Source: Roseibium alexandrii DFL-11 (lineage in GTDB: Bacteria; Pseudomonadota; Alphaproteobacteria; Rhizobiales; Stappiaceae). From it: a DNA stretch of 64,000 nt. The stretch is from positions 1,751,228-1,815,227 of the forward strand of contig NZ_CM011002.1 of NCBI RefSeq assembly GCF_000158095.2, given 5' to 3'. Each line of letters starts with the position of its first letter. The first letter of the stretch is position 1. Of the stretch, positions 28,208-37,663 are shown one piece after another. Both the position numbers and the translations under genes were made by a program. The notes below the pieces were generated by a model. That model did no database searches and was not told the DNA's origin. It worked only from the letters and a program-made list of their open reading frames with translations.

Positions 28208-29749
28208 ATGACGAAAAGACAGGCGCATCCTGACCGTGGATCCATACCCGGCTCCGGCAGTGGTACCGTATCCGGCCGTCAAATCACCATGTGGGTCTAT
28301 GGGCTCGCAGCTTTACTTATTGTCTTGTCCAGCGGCGCACTCACCCTGATCGCTCAGTTCGCATGGCGCGCGGCCGACCGGCATGCTCTAGAAACAGCGC
28401 AGACACGTTTCCTCGACACTGTGGAAGATCAGTATTGGGAAATCGCCCGTCATCAGATGATTGCCATCCAGAACCAGGATGTTCAAGAGGTGCTGAAAGG
28501 CCCGATGGACAGGTCTGCCGTCACCACATCCATATTGAACCGCTTCAAAGCCATCAGTGATCTGGAGCGCACCTATCTCATGGAAGAGAACGGTGATCTC
28601 ATGGCTCTTTCAGAAACGGTTGATCAAGGCCGGACCGGATCAGAGGCCGCCGAAAGATCCGACCCCGAAAAACTGTCCGAGCTCTTCACAGCAGCCTTTC
28701 GATCTCCAAGTTTTCCACGGCGCGACCGTCCTCAGGGCCCCTTCCCGCCGCCGCGCGCCATGTTTGACGCCTCTATCGCGGCTCTGGCCGTGATCGATGG
28801 CAACCCCGCTTTGCTGAGCGCGGTTCCGGTTGAGATGGAAACACCGCTAACAGCGCTTTCAGATGCCAATCCCCGCCTGCTTGTCAGCGTCTACTCTCTC
28901 GGGGAAGCCTGGTTTCAGTCGATGTCGGATCACTATGGGTTTCGCGATCTGACCTTCACCGAAGGCGCCCCTGGCCGCGAGCACCCGACGCAACTGCGTG
29001 CATATGGACCGGACGGCAGCCTTGTCGGTTATTTTCAATGGGACCACTCCAAACCAGGCTTGAGGGTCTGGATGCGCGCCCTTCCACTGATCGTGATCCT
29101 GGCAGTTCTGATTGCGGCAATCTCTGTGATTGTCGCCCGCAGGATTGGCCGCTTGTCTTCAACGCTGGAACAAAGCGAACGACGCAATCATTACTTTGCG
29201 CATCACGACAGCCTGACCGGCCTGCCGAACCGGCACCACTTCTCGGACCGCCTCGCCTACGCACTGGACGGCCTTCCCGATAATGGTTTTGCGGTCATTG
29301 CCTGTGATCTCGACAAATTCAAACCAGTCAACGATACACATGGCCATGAGGCCGGAGATATCGTGTTGCGCGTGACTGCCTCGCGGTTGCAGGACATTAT
29401 CAGCGACAAGGGTGTGGTCGGGCGCATTGGCGGCGACGAGTTCGTTCTGTTGTTGCTGCACCACCGAGATCAGGCCGAGCTTCAGGCAATTGCCGACAAG
29501 ATTCTGGCTACCGTCGCAAAGCCGATTAAATTCAATCCGGAACAAAGCGTCAGCATCGGCATCAGCCTTGGTATTGCGCTGGCTCCTGACTCAGGGATGT
29601 CTGAAAAACATCTGATCCGGGCAGCTGATACAGCGCTCTACCTGGCAAAGGATGCAGGCCGCAACACCTACGCTTTTGCGCATACAGAACCGGATACTGC
29701 AATCGATCGCCGGAGCGAAACCGACCGCCGGGCGAAGAGATCTGGTTGA
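28208..29749 (+). CDS. Membrane diguanylate cyclase with periplasmic CHASE4-like sensor
   Basis: 513 residues from the ATG at 28208, with GGAGGAG about 13 bases upstream; a GTG at 28169 is in frame. TM1 lies at about 30-50 (YGLAALLIVLSSGALTLIA). A periplasmic region of about 235 residues resembles CHASE4 sensors. TM2 lies at about 290-310 (ALPLIVILAVLIAAISVIV). The GGDEF domain has DSLTGLPNRHHF, DLDKFKPVND and RIGGDEF. The position of the RxxD inhibitory site is not conserved. The tail repeats the pattern DRRSETDRRAKR. It is followed, on the same strand, by a paralog of the same layout at 30044. Confidence 0.88.
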   Translation: MTKRQAHPDRGSIPGSGSGTVSGRQITMWVYGLAALLIVLSSGALTLIAQFAWRAADRHALETAQTRFLDTVEDQYWEIARHQMIAIQNQDVQEVLKGPMDRSAVTTSILNRFKAISDLERTYLMEENGDLMALSETVDQGRTGSEAAERSDPEKLSELFTAAFRSPSFPRRDRPQGPFPPPRAMFDASIAALAVIDGNPALLSAVPVEMETPLTALSDANPRLLVSVYSLGEAWFQSMSDHYGFRDLTFTEGAPGREHPTQLRAYGPDGSLVGYFQWDHSKPGLRVWMRALPLIVILAVLIAAISVIVARRIGRLSSTLEQSERRNHYFAHHDSLTGLPNRHHFSDRLAYALDGLPDNGFAVIACDLDKFKPVNDTHGHEAGDIVLRVTASRLQDIISDKGVVGRIGGDEFVLLLLHHRDQAELQAIADKILATVAKPIKFNPEQSVSIGISLGIALAPDSGMSEKHLIRAADTALYLAKDAGRNTYAFAHTEPDTAIDRRSETDRRAKRSG

Positions 29750-30043
29750 CTCTCTTACAGCCACTTACTTAGGGTTGCCCAACCATCTCAAAAGACACTT
29801 TTAAACAGACGCTTTTTGAATATTTACGAGCGACTCTCTCGGGTCGTCACCACTACTAATTAACACTTTCCAAGCTAAAACTAAAACCTGAACGCCTTTG
29901 AGACATCCGGGCTGACGCCAACATAAACGCTGGGGAACTTCGGAGGGGCACTGTCTTGATGGAAGGCGAACGAAACACGGGCACTCCGCCAGTATTTAAG
30001 GGCAGTCTCTCTTAAGGAACGGCGAAGGTGGGAAGAACAGACG

Positions 30044-31573
30044 TTGGCTGAATTTCGGCGGAGATACTCCGACAGATCGGACAGTAAGTCCCGTATCCGC
30101 ATCTCAAGACTTGCCTTTCTTCTGGCAGCTCTTTTGATCGCGGTTACATCGGTATCGCTGGTATTCGTTGGCTTTGTCGCTTCTCATGCTTCCACACAGC
30201 AGGCCATTGCCAACGAAGAACGCCTTTTCCGCAATGCACTGCAGGAGCGGCTCCGGGACATTGTCCGTGAACAACGTACCGTAACTGTTTCCGATGAAAC
30301 GGTTCGCAAACTGGTCCGGACGTTCGATCCGGTCTATGCCCGCCAGCACTTTCACGCGCTTTGGTCCCGGTACCGGCACAACAAGGTCATCCTGATCTCC
30401 GGAAACAATCAGGTTCTGGCCGAGTCATTCCAGGACTACACCCACATAACGAAACGCCCGTCGAGTGAGACGCCTGCACTGGCCCCTGTCATCCGCAAGA
30501 CGCAGGCACTGTTCGCGGCCAATCGTGTCCGCGTGCCCGGCGGTTTTGGCCACCGGTCGCTTCAAGGCCTGGATACAGATCAATATGCACTGATGGGCGT
30601 CATTCGGCTCGATGGAAAACCGGCACTCTTCTCCGCGATGCCAATCATGCCCGATGAGTACACCGCTACCCTGCCGGACGGTGGGCCGACCTTGATGATC
30701 TCGGTGAAATACATTGACGACACGCTGCTGGAACGCCTGAACTCGCAGTTGAATTTCGCCCGGCTCCGTTTTGAGCCCAAGGCATTTGAGCCAGAGGATG
30801 GCCCTTCGCATCTGGTCACAAGCGAGGAAGGCGTGGATGTCGGCTCTTTCCGATGGGAAAGCCAGACCGTCATCGATTCGATCTGGCCGACGGTCATTCC
30901 GGTCATTGCAATGCTCAGCCTGACTTTGGGAGCGCTTGCGTTCGGGATTGCCTGGCGGATCGGCCAACTGACCCGGTCACTTCAAAAAAGCGAGGAGCAG
31001 AACCGCTACCTTGCCCTTCACGATAATCTGTCAGGCCTCGCAAACCGGCTGCAGTTCAACCGGGTGCTTGAAACTTCAACAGCCGATCTGCCGAACAAGC
31101 GCTTCGCTGTCTTGCATTGCGACCTCGATAAATTCAAAGCGGTCAACGACACCTATGGACATGCTGCCGGCGACACCGTGATCAAGATCATGGCCAAACG
31201 GCTCAACGAAGTTGTCGGCAAGCCGGGACTGGTTTGCCGGATCGGCGGCGACGAATTCATGGTGATCTACCGCGGAGGCACAAGCCGCAAGGACTTGGAC
31301 ACCCTTTGCCGCGCGTTGATCAACAAGGCGCTCTTGCCCATTCAGATCGAAGGCGGCAATACGGCGCATGTCGGATTGAGTATCGGCGTAGCCGTTGCGC
31401 CGGCGGATGGCACCGAACCGGAAGACCTGGTCGCCCGTTCTGATGCTGCGCTCTACCGGGCAAAGGATCGCGGACGCGGAGTGCACGCTTTCTACGAAGA
31501 TCTTTTGAAGGACACCTTCATCCAGGAAGATGACGCTTCAGCGAATACCGGATTGTCCTCACTCAGCGCCTGA
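30044..31573 (+). CDS. Membrane diguanylate cyclase, paralog of the upstream gene
   Basis: 509 residues. No ATG or GTG is usable at the 5' end: the frame closes upstream at 29957-29959, and a TTG at 30044 with GGGAAG eight bases before it is the best start. TM1 lies at about 22-42, followed by a CHASE4-like periplasmic region with GLDTDQYALMGVIRLDGKP, and TM2 lies at about 287-305. The GGDEF domain has DNLSGLANRLQF, DLDKFKAVND and RIGGDEF. The RxxD I-site is absent. The layout and many motifs match the upstream cyclase, so the pair arose by duplication. The 294 bases between the two genes hold no other gene. Confidence 0.87.
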   Translation: MAEFRRRYSDRSDSKSRIRISRLAFLLAALLIAVTSVSLVFVGFVASHASTQQAIANEERLFRNALQERLRDIVREQRTVTVSDETVRKLVRTFDPVYARQHFHALWSRYRHNKVILISGNNQVLAESFQDYTHITKRPSSETPALAPVIRKTQALFAANRVRVPGGFGHRSLQGLDTDQYALMGVIRLDGKPALFSAMPIMPDEYTATLPDGGPTLMISVKYIDDTLLERLNSQLNFARLRFEPKAFEPEDGPSHLVTSEEGVDVGSFRWESQTVIDSIWPTVIPVIAMLSLTLGALAFGIAWRIGQLTRSLQKSEEQNRYLALHDNLSGLANRLQFNRVLETSTADLPNKRFAVLHCDLDKFKAVNDTYGHAAGDTVIKIMAKRLNEVVGKPGLVCRIGGDEFMVIYRGGTSRKDLDTLCRALINKALLPIQIEGGNTAHVGLSIGVAVAPADGTEPEDLVARSDAALYRAKDRGRGVHAFYEDLLKDTFIQEDDASANTGLSSLSA

Positions 31574-31591
31574 TGTTTGCATAAACAAAGA

Positions 31592-31621
31592 AAAGCCGCC
31601 GCAAATGCTTGCGGCGGCTTT
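31592..31621. terminator. Bidirectional intrinsic terminator
   Basis: A perfect 13-pair stem (AAAGCCGCCGCAA / TTGCGGCGGCTTT) with an ATGC loop lies between the ends of the convergent cyclase and gor genes. On the minus strand it is followed by TCTTTGTTT, so it serves gor best. On the plus strand the T-run is short. Confidence 0.9.
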
Positions 31622-31648
31622 CCAGGGGTGGCATCAGCGGTTTCGTTA

Positions 31649-33025
31649 TCAGCCGCGCAGGCGTTCTGTTGGCTCGCGCATTGTCACGAGCTCTTCCGCA
31701 GCGGTCGGGTGCACCGCGATCGTTCTGTCAAAGTCAGCTTTGGTTGCGCCCATCTCAAGCGTTATTCCAAGGACTTGTGCAAGCTCACCAGCGTCCGGAC
31801 CAACAATGTGCACCCCAAGCACTTTCTGGCTGTCCGCATCGACGATCATCTTCATGAGCATCTTTTCATCCCGGCCCGACAGCGTATGCTTCATCGGCCG
31901 GAAGCTGGACTTATAGATATCCAGGTTCGGCGTACGCTCCAGTGCTTGTTCCTGCGTCAGGCCAACCGTGCCCATTTCCGGCTGGGAAAACACGGCTGTC
32001 GCAATGAGGCTGTGATCCACCGTCCAGGGCTTGTTGCCAAAAACGGTGTCCGCAAACGCGTGCCCCTCCCGGATGGCAACCGGCGTCAGGTTGGCCCGGT
32101 TGGTCACATCGCCAACGGCATAGATAGACTCAATGTTGGTCCGGGAGTCCTTATTGACCTTGATCGCACCAACGGCATCGGTCTCAACGCCTGCTTTTTC
32201 CAATCCAAGGTCGCGGGTGTGCGGGTTGCGGCCAATCGCAAACATGATCTGGTCTGCAAGCATGTTTTCGCCGCCCTTGGTGCGCCCGATCAAGGAACCA
32301 TCCGACTGCTTTTCGATGGACGAGAAGGTATCATTCAAGACAACCTTGATCCCCTTCTTTTCCATTTCCTCGCGCACAGTCCGGCGCAGATCCATGTCAA
32401 ATCCACGCAGGATTTCAGGACCACGATAAATCAAAGTGGTATCCACACCGAGGCCGTTGAAGATTCCGGCAAACTCCACGGCGATGTAACCGCCGCCGGC
32501 CACCACCACGCGGTTCGGCAATTCGCTTAAGTGAAATGCTTCATTTGACGTGATGACGTGCTCACCGCCCGGCAAGCTGTTGTCGACATTTGGCGACGCT
32601 CCGACCGCAACTAGAATGTACTTCGCAGTGATCGTCTGACCCGTGGACAACAGACGAACGGTGTGGGCGTCTTCGATCAGGGCGCGGCTGTCATGGATTT
32701 CGACGCCGGTGTTGTCCAGGTTCCGCCGGTAGATCCCTTCCAGGCGCGTTATTTCCTGATCCTTTGCCGCGGTCAATTTGTCCCAGGCAAAACTTCGTTC
32801 GCCGACACTCCAGCCAAAGCCTTCCGCATCTTCAAACTCTTCAGAAAATTTGGACGCGTAGACGAATAGTTTTTTGGGAACACAGCCGCGGATCACACAG
32901 GTTCCGCCGTACCGGTATTCTTCAGCAATACCGACCCGAGCGCCATGTGTGGCTGCAATCCGGGCCGCACGAACGCCGCCGGAACCGCCACCGATCACAA
33001 ACAGATCATAGTCAAAATCGCTCAT
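31649..33025 (-). CDS. gor: Glutathione reductase
   Basis: 458 residues. It has FAD-binding VIGGGSGGVRAARIAA, redox disulfide GGTCVIRGCVPKK, NAD(P) fold VVVAGGGYIAVEFAG, FAD-binding YAVGDVTNRANLTP, and the C-terminal catalytic VHPTAAEELVTM with His-Glu. The redox motif with IRG identifies glutathione reductase rather than lipoamide dehydrogenase. It reduces glutathione disulfide with NADPH. The neighbours rpiA and DUF2059 on the same strand form an order often seen in Hyphomicrobiales. Confidence 0.95.
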   Translation of the reverse strand: MSDFDYDLFVIGGGSGGVRAARIAATHGARVGIAEEYRYGGTCVIRGCVPKKLFVYASKFSEEFEDAEGFGWSVGERSFAWDKLTAAKDQEITRLEGIYRRNLDNTGVEIHDSRALIEDAHTVRLLSTGQTITAKYILVAVGASPNVDNSLPGGEHVITSNEAFHLSELPNRVVVAGGGYIAVEFAGIFNGLGVDTTLIYRGPEILRGFDMDLRRTVREEMEKKGIKVVLNDTFSSIEKQSDGSLIGRTKGGENMLADQIMFAIGRNPHTRDLGLEKAGVETDAVGAIKVNKDSRTNIESIYAVGDVTNRANLTPVAIREGHAFADTVFGNKPWTVDHSLIATAVFSQPEMGTVGLTQEQALERTPNLDIYKSSFRPMKHTLSGRDEKMLMKMIVDADSQKVLGVHIVGPDAGELAQVLGITLEMGATKADFDRTIAVHPTAAEELVTMREPTERLRG

Positions 33026-33160
33026 TCAATGCCCCTCGGGATTTGGTATTCGAACGGCCAGCGGCCGCGGCCATGAAGCCCAGATAAGCTCTCAGTCCCT
33101 GTTCACAAGGCTTGGCCTTGATCAGCCTTGTGTCCTGAAACGCATACCTTGTTGCACAAA

Positions 33161-33177
33161 GGGCCGCTTTCGCGGCC
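33161..33177 (-). terminator. Candidate hairpin terminator after the DUF2059 gene
   Basis: On the minus strand GGGCCGC-GAAA-GCGGCCC is followed by only UUUG. It lies about 83 bases after the DUF2059 stop. The stem is strong but the U-run weak, so termination is uncertain; it might equally be a processing site before gor. Confidence 0.4.
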
Positions 33178-33259
33178 CGGTTTGCAGACAGTGCGGGCAA
33201 TTGCCCCGTCTCTAGATCTGAAACAGCATGCGCAATCTGATTGCTCACGCCGTCATCAC

Positions 33260-33772
33260 TTATTGGTTTGTGGCCGCAGCGCTACGCTTGTCCAATTCTT
33301 CCTGCACCATCGAAACGATATCGACGCTCAACCGATCCTGCCAATCGCGGCTCGCTTCGACCGAAGCTGCAGTGATGTCGGCAACACTGTCGCGCAGCTT
33401 CATGCCGAGCGGCGTACGGTAAAACTCAGCCAACTGGATAAGCTCTTCCTCAGTAAATGCGATTGCCCAAATGCGGAAGATTCGCTCATTCAAAACGGCG
33501 CGGCGCGGTGCCAGCTCCAGCGCAACCTGCTCTACAATCTCAGCGATTTCCTCAGCTCGGGTCGGATCATTTTGCGTGAATGCGGAAAGCGTCTGCTCGG
33601 CCATAACGAACAGGATTGCGTCGAATGGCTCTAGGACTTTAGTTTCCAAGGCAACTGCTTTCGCAGCTTCCAAATGGCTTTCTGAAAAGTTGTCCTGAGC
33701 AACAGCACCGCCAGAGATCACGCCCCATGCCAACATGGCAAGCCCAACACCGGCAAACTTCACTGATTTCAT
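33260..33772 (-). CDS. DUF2059 domain periplasmic protein
   Basis: 170 residues from the ATG at 33772 (GGAG upstream). A signal peptide precedes AQDNFSESHLEAA. The DUF2059 core includes FTEEELIQLAEFYRTPLG followed by MKLRDSVADI, a helical domain found between envelope and redox genes in alphaproteobacteria. Its function is unknown. It is separated from the rpiA stop by 51 bases and is probably co-transcribed with it. Confidence 0.87.
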   Translation of the reverse strand: MKSVKFAGVGLAMLAWGVISGGAVAQDNFSESHLEAAKAVALETKVLEPFDAILFVMAEQTLSAFTQNDPTRAEEIAEIVEQVALELAPRRAVLNERIFRIWAIAFTEEELIQLAEFYRTPLGMKLRDSVADITAASVEASRDWQDRLSVDIVSMVQEELDKRSAAATNQ

Positions 33773-33823
33773 TTCCTTGACTCCTTGGCGGTTTTCCGGA
33801 GTTCGTCCGGCAACCAAAATTCG

Positions 33824-34522
33824 CTACATCGACGCAGGTGTAATCGTCTTTACCCCATCTTCCCCGGCCACGTAAGCCTTGGAGGCAAGATTGAGGAAAA
33901 GACCATGCTCAACAACGCCCGGGATCTTTACCAGAGCCTGTGCAAGCGTTTCAGGGTCTTCGATCTTCAGAAGATGGGCGTCAAAGATGTGATGCCCGCC
34001 ATCTGTGACAAAAGGATGCTCCCCGGCCATTCTCAGCTGAAGGTTTTGAGGCAAACCCATTTCCCTTAACAGCGCTAGGATGGCCCGCCGCGTTGCTTCC
34101 TGACCAAACGGCACAACTTCAATCGGCAACGGAAATTGCCCCAGCGTATCAACGTTCTTAGTGCCATCGGCGATGACGATCATTTTGCCGGAAGCTGCTG
34201 CGACAATCTTTTCCCTCAGCAAAGCTCCGCCGCCGCCCTTGATCAAGGCGAGGTTGGCATCCAGCTCATCCGCACCGTCCACTGTCAGATCCAGCTCGGG
34301 CAACTCTTCCAAGGTGGTGAGTTTTATTCCCAAACTGGCGGCAAGCTCTGCTGTGCGCTCAGATGTCGGAACGCCGATCACGTCCAGTCCGTCTGCGACA
34401 CGCTTTGCAAGGGCGTGAACGAAGAACTCTGCAGTCGATCCTGTGCCGATACCAAGGCGCATGCCGGAGATGACATCCTCTGCTGCGCGCTCGGCTGCCT
34501 GCTGTTTCAGGTTATCGCTCAT
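33824..34522 (-). CDS. rpiA: Ribose-5-phosphate isomerase A
   Basis: 232 residues. Motifs are [12 protein letters not shown] (phosphate loop), [20 protein letters not shown] with the catalytic Asp and Lys region, and [10 protein letters not shown]. It interconverts ribose 5-phosphate and ribulose 5-phosphate. The length matches the family. It is the first gene of rpiA-DUF2059-gor. The 240 bases upstream, shared with the divergent MCP gene, show no other feature. Confidence 0.95.
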   Translation of the reverse strand: MSDNLKQQAAERAAEDVISGMRLGIGTGSTAEFFVHALAKRVADGLDVIGVPTSERTAELAASLGIKLTTLEELPELDLTVDGADELDANLALIKGGGGALLREKIVAAASGKMIVIADGTKNVDTLGQFPLPIEVVPFGQEATRRAILALLREMGLPQNLQLRMAGEHPFVTDGGHHIFDAHLLKIEDPETLAQALVKIPGVVEHGLFLNLASKAYVAGEDGVKTITPASM

Positions 34523-34762
34523 TCCTCACCCTTTCTGGCCTCTGCGTTGCTGGTTAGCGCCGCATTTCCAGCGCCCGCCCTCCAATCAGTTCAGATGGCC
34601 GCGCGGTCCTTAACATGTCAGGCAAGCAGCGGTCCAGATGGTTTCCAGTTTTCAACGAACAACGCCACTTGCCAACAAAATGGGCATAGTTAACGTAAGG
34701 TTCAGACCCTTCTGGAAATATTGCCGAATTGAATCGCAAAACACTCTATAAGGGCGCGACAA

Positions 34763-36532
34763 ATGTTCGGTGTTAAGATGCGGCGGAAGACTTCTCCTGG
34801 TGAAGTCGACTTGGTGCCTGAAGACACTCAAGGACATGAAAATCAATCCTCAGATGGCAGCAGCGAAACTGAGAATACATCCAGCGGCTTGAGCCGTGCC
34901 CTCGACAGTCTGGAAGATGACCTTCAGGTCGCGGCGAAAAGCATTGATGCTGCGGCAACCAAAGTGCAGGACCGCTTGGTGGAGCAGGCCAGCACCCTGG
35001 GATCCATCATCTCTGAGAGCCAGGTTCTGACCGATCAAGCAGCAAAAGCCAACGATAATGTGGGCGAGCTGACGCATTCCATTCAAGAACTCTCCGCCTC
35101 CAGCGCACAAATCGGCTCGCAGGTCAGTGTGTCGAATGATTTAGCGGTTGAGGCCCGCGATATCGCCGACCAGGCCAATCAAGGTGTTCTAGAGCTTAAA
35201 AACGCAATCGAAGATATCGCAAATGTTGTTGGTCTCATCTCCGACATTGCAAAGCAGACCAACCTTCTGGCTCTAAATGCGACCATTGAGGCGGCACGCG
35301 CCGGGGACGCCGGCAAGGGGTTTGCCGTGGTCGCCGGCGAGGTGAAATCGCTCTCCGTGGAAACGCAATCTGCCACTGAGCAGATCGCTGCCAATATCAC
35401 CAAGCTGAACCAGTCCGCTGAAATGAGTATTGGATCTGTCGGCCGGATCATTGATGTGATCGGCCAAATCCGTCCAAGTTTTGCGGCAGTCGAACAAGCG
35501 GTGCAGGCACAGGTCGAAACGACCGAAACAGTGAGCCGGCAAGCCGAGGATACCAAAAGCTTCGTTCAGGATGTCGTACGCCACGTCGACCGGATCAACG
35601 CCTCTGCCGCCGAAGCTGAGCAAAGTGGTACGCTGGTTCGCGATGCCGGTGACAGTATGAGCGCCAGCACCAAGGCCCTCCAGGCCCGTTTTGCCATGAT
35701 GATCCGGCAGACGGATGTTGGTGACCGGAGGGTTGATGATCGACTGCCGCTGAAACTGTCGGGAACAGCAACCAGTGGAAATGTCACGATGCGGATCGAA
35801 ACGCGTGACATTTCCATGGGCGGCGTTTTGTTCATTACCGACGCGGACACCGTCCCGCACACAGGCGCTGTACTGCGTCTTGACTTGAATGGGATCGGCT
35901 CGACAGAAGCAAAGGTTGTAAATGTTTCAGATGGCGGATGCCATTGCGCCTTTACATCTTCGGCAGGGGCTTTCAGGACCGCGCTCGAACAACGCATAAC
36001 ATCCCTGAAACAAGGCTTCGCCAAGCAGATTGAAACCGCGCAATCTGGTGCGGCGCGGGTCGCCTCGGCAATGGAGCACATGATAGAAAATGGTGCATTG
36101 TCTCTGGACGCTCTCTTTGACACGAACTACAGGCCGATAGAAGGCACCGACCCTCTTCAGGTCTCAACGAGGGCGCTTAGCTCCCTGGAACGCGCACTGC
36201 CGGATATCCAGGAAGAGATACTGAAGAACAGCTCCGGCATGGCATTTTGCGCAGCTGTCGACCGCAACGGCTACCTTCCGGTTCACAACCTCATCTTCTC
36301 AAAACCGCAAAAACCGGATGACCCCGCCTGGAACACTGCCAACTGCCGGAACAAACTGATCTTTGATGATCGGGCCGGCTTGAGCGCTGCCCGCAATATG
36401 CGGCCTTACCTTGTCCAGTCCTATCCAAGAGACATGGGCGGCGGAAACATCATCTGGATGCAGGAAATTGATGCACCTATCCTGGTGCAGGGGCGCCATT
36501 GGGGTGGTTTCCGCACGGCCTATAAGCTTTGA
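34763..36532 (+). CDS. Soluble methyl-accepting chemotaxis protein with PilZ domain
   Basis: 589 residues, no membrane helix. A charged N-terminus leads to an MCP signalling domain (about 60-310) whose hairpin tip reads IAKQTNLLALNATIEAARAG then KGFAVVAGEVKSL. A PilZ domain (about 320-405) has both c-di-GMP motifs: RxxxR at 323-327 (RVDDR) and DxSxxG at 349-354 (DISMGG). The C-terminal domain (about 415-589), ending in PILVQGRHWGGFRTAYK, resembles the sensor-like C-terminal module of some cytoplasmic alphaproteobacterial MCPs. Together these suggest a cytoplasmic array receptor that reads c-di-GMP and another cue. No che genes are adjacent. Confidence 0.88.
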   Translation: MFGVKMRRKTSPGEVDLVPEDTQGHENQSSDGSSETENTSSGLSRALDSLEDDLQVAAKSIDAAATKVQDRLVEQASTLGSIISESQVLTDQAAKANDNVGELTHSIQELSASSAQIGSQVSVSNDLAVEARDIADQANQGVLELKNAIEDIANVVGLISDIAKQTNLLALNATIEAARAGDAGKGFAVVAGEVKSLSVETQSATEQIAANITKLNQSAEMSIGSVGRIIDVIGQIRPSFAAVEQAVQAQVETTETVSRQAEDTKSFVQDVVRHVDRINASAAEAEQSGTLVRDAGDSMSASTKALQARFAMMIRQTDVGDRRVDDRLPLKLSGTATSGNVTMRIETRDISMGGVLFITDADTVPHTGAVLRLDLNGIGSTEAKVVNVSDGGCHCAFTSSAGAFRTALEQRITSLKQGFAKQIETAQSGAARVASAMEHMIENGALSLDALFDTNYRPIEGTDPLQVSTRALSSLERALPDIQEEILKNSSGMAFCAAVDRNGYLPVHNLIFSKPQKPDDPAWNTANCRNKLIFDDRAGLSAARNMRPYLVQSYPRDMGGGNIIWMQEIDAPILVQGRHWGGFRTAYKL

Positions 36533-36657
36533 TGACTAACAGCCTTTCAACGCTTTGATTGCCAGCTCAAAGTTCAGCCTCCAATCGCTCGCTGGATCTT
36601 GCGGGAAGCCACAAAGATCGCTAGGCAGAACCCTGATTTCTAGTAGCTGAGGGTTTC

Positions 36658-37320
36658 ATGTCTGTACTTGTGTTCGATCTGGACGGCACTCTGGTGTCTT
36701 CCATGGAAGATCTTGTTGCGACCTTGAATGCGGTTCTGGAAAAAGCCGGACATGGAACTGTTCCTCAGGACAAGGTCGCCAACATGGTTGGCATGGGAGC
36801 CAAGGTGCTTTTGCAGCGCGGTTTGGACTACCTTGAAATTGAATGGTCGGATGAGACGATCATACCGCTATATGAAGACTTCCTGGACTACTACGCTGCC
36901 AACATCGCTGTTCACACACGGCCGTTCGATGGCGTTATTCCGGCGCTACAGCGTTTCCGTGCCGATGGCTGGAAGCTGGCGGTTTGCACCAACAAGACCG
37001 AGCGCCTCACCCTGCCCTTGCTTGCTGCGCTCAATATGACAGATCACTTCGATGCGGTGGTCGGAGGCGATACGTTCTCCGTTTCCAAGCCCCATGCAGA
37101 GCCGGTGCTGGGTGCCATTCAACGCGCTGGCGGCACCCTGGAGGGCTCGATCATGATCGGCGACAGTGTAACCGACATCAACGCTGCCCGCGCCGCGGGC
37201 ATTCCCGTGGTCGCCGTTGATTTTGGGTATACGCCAGTGCCGGTCACAGAACTCGGCCCAGACCGCATCATTTCCCATTTTGACGAACTTGCGGATGCAG
37301 TCGACGGCCTCCGAACCTGA
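36658..37320 (+). CDS. gph: Phosphoglycolate phosphatase (HAD family)
   Basis: 220 residues; GAGG five bases before the ATG. HAD motifs are VFDLDGTLVSS (nucleophile Asp), AVCTNKTERL, KPHAEPV (Lys) and MIGDSVTDINAA. The cap domain and length fit Gph, which removes 2-phosphoglycolate. Other HAD substrates cannot be excluded. Confidence 0.88.
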   Translation: MSVLVFDLDGTLVSSMEDLVATLNAVLEKAGHGTVPQDKVANMVGMGAKVLLQRGLDYLEIEWSDETIIPLYEDFLDYYAANIAVHTRPFDGVIPALQRFRADGWKLAVCTNKTERLTLPLLAALNMTDHFDAVVGGDTFSVSKPHAEPVLGAIQRAGGTLEGSIMIGDSVTDINAARAAGIPVVAVDFGYTPVPVTELGPDRIISHFDELADAVDGLRT

Positions 37321-37406
37321 CACGATGACTAAAGCCGGGAGAAGGCTAAGCAGCCCTTGTCTTTCCCAAAATCGCTAGATGGAGACCAGTTTACATTCTA
37401 TGTTGC

Positions 37407-37478
37407 GGGTTACTAGCCCAGCGGGAGAGCGTTCCGGTCACGACGGAAAGGATACTGGTTCAATCCCAGTTTCGCCCA
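37407..37478 (+). tRNA. Degenerate tRNA-Val(CAC)-like sequence, probable pseudogene
   Basis: The spacing of a tRNA cloverleaf is complete: D arm with AGCGGGAGAGC, anticodon stem TTCCG/CGGAA with loop GTCACGA (anticodon CAC, T33 present), variable loop AGGAT, and T arm ACTGG-TTCAATC-CCAGT. The acceptor stem GGGTTAC / TTCGCCC has two mismatches and one G-U, D-stem pair 12-23 is C-A, and the 3' end is ACCG, not ACCA. Perfect internal stems with decayed outer ones suggest a tRNA remnant. The rest of the interval 37321-37663 shows nothing further. Confidence 0.5.
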
Positions 37479-37663
37479 CCGCGCCGCGGCTTTGTACGCC
37501 TGTCTTCGTAGCCTACTCTTGCCTGCTTCATCTGCGCTCGCTCTTCGCCGCTCTCGAAACCAAGGCAATCCCCAAGGGAAATGCCCAGTTTCATCAGCAC
37601 AACTGTCACATTTTTCACAGCCTGCTAATCTGGGATGATTGATTCCCGATGAGGCTGAAAACG

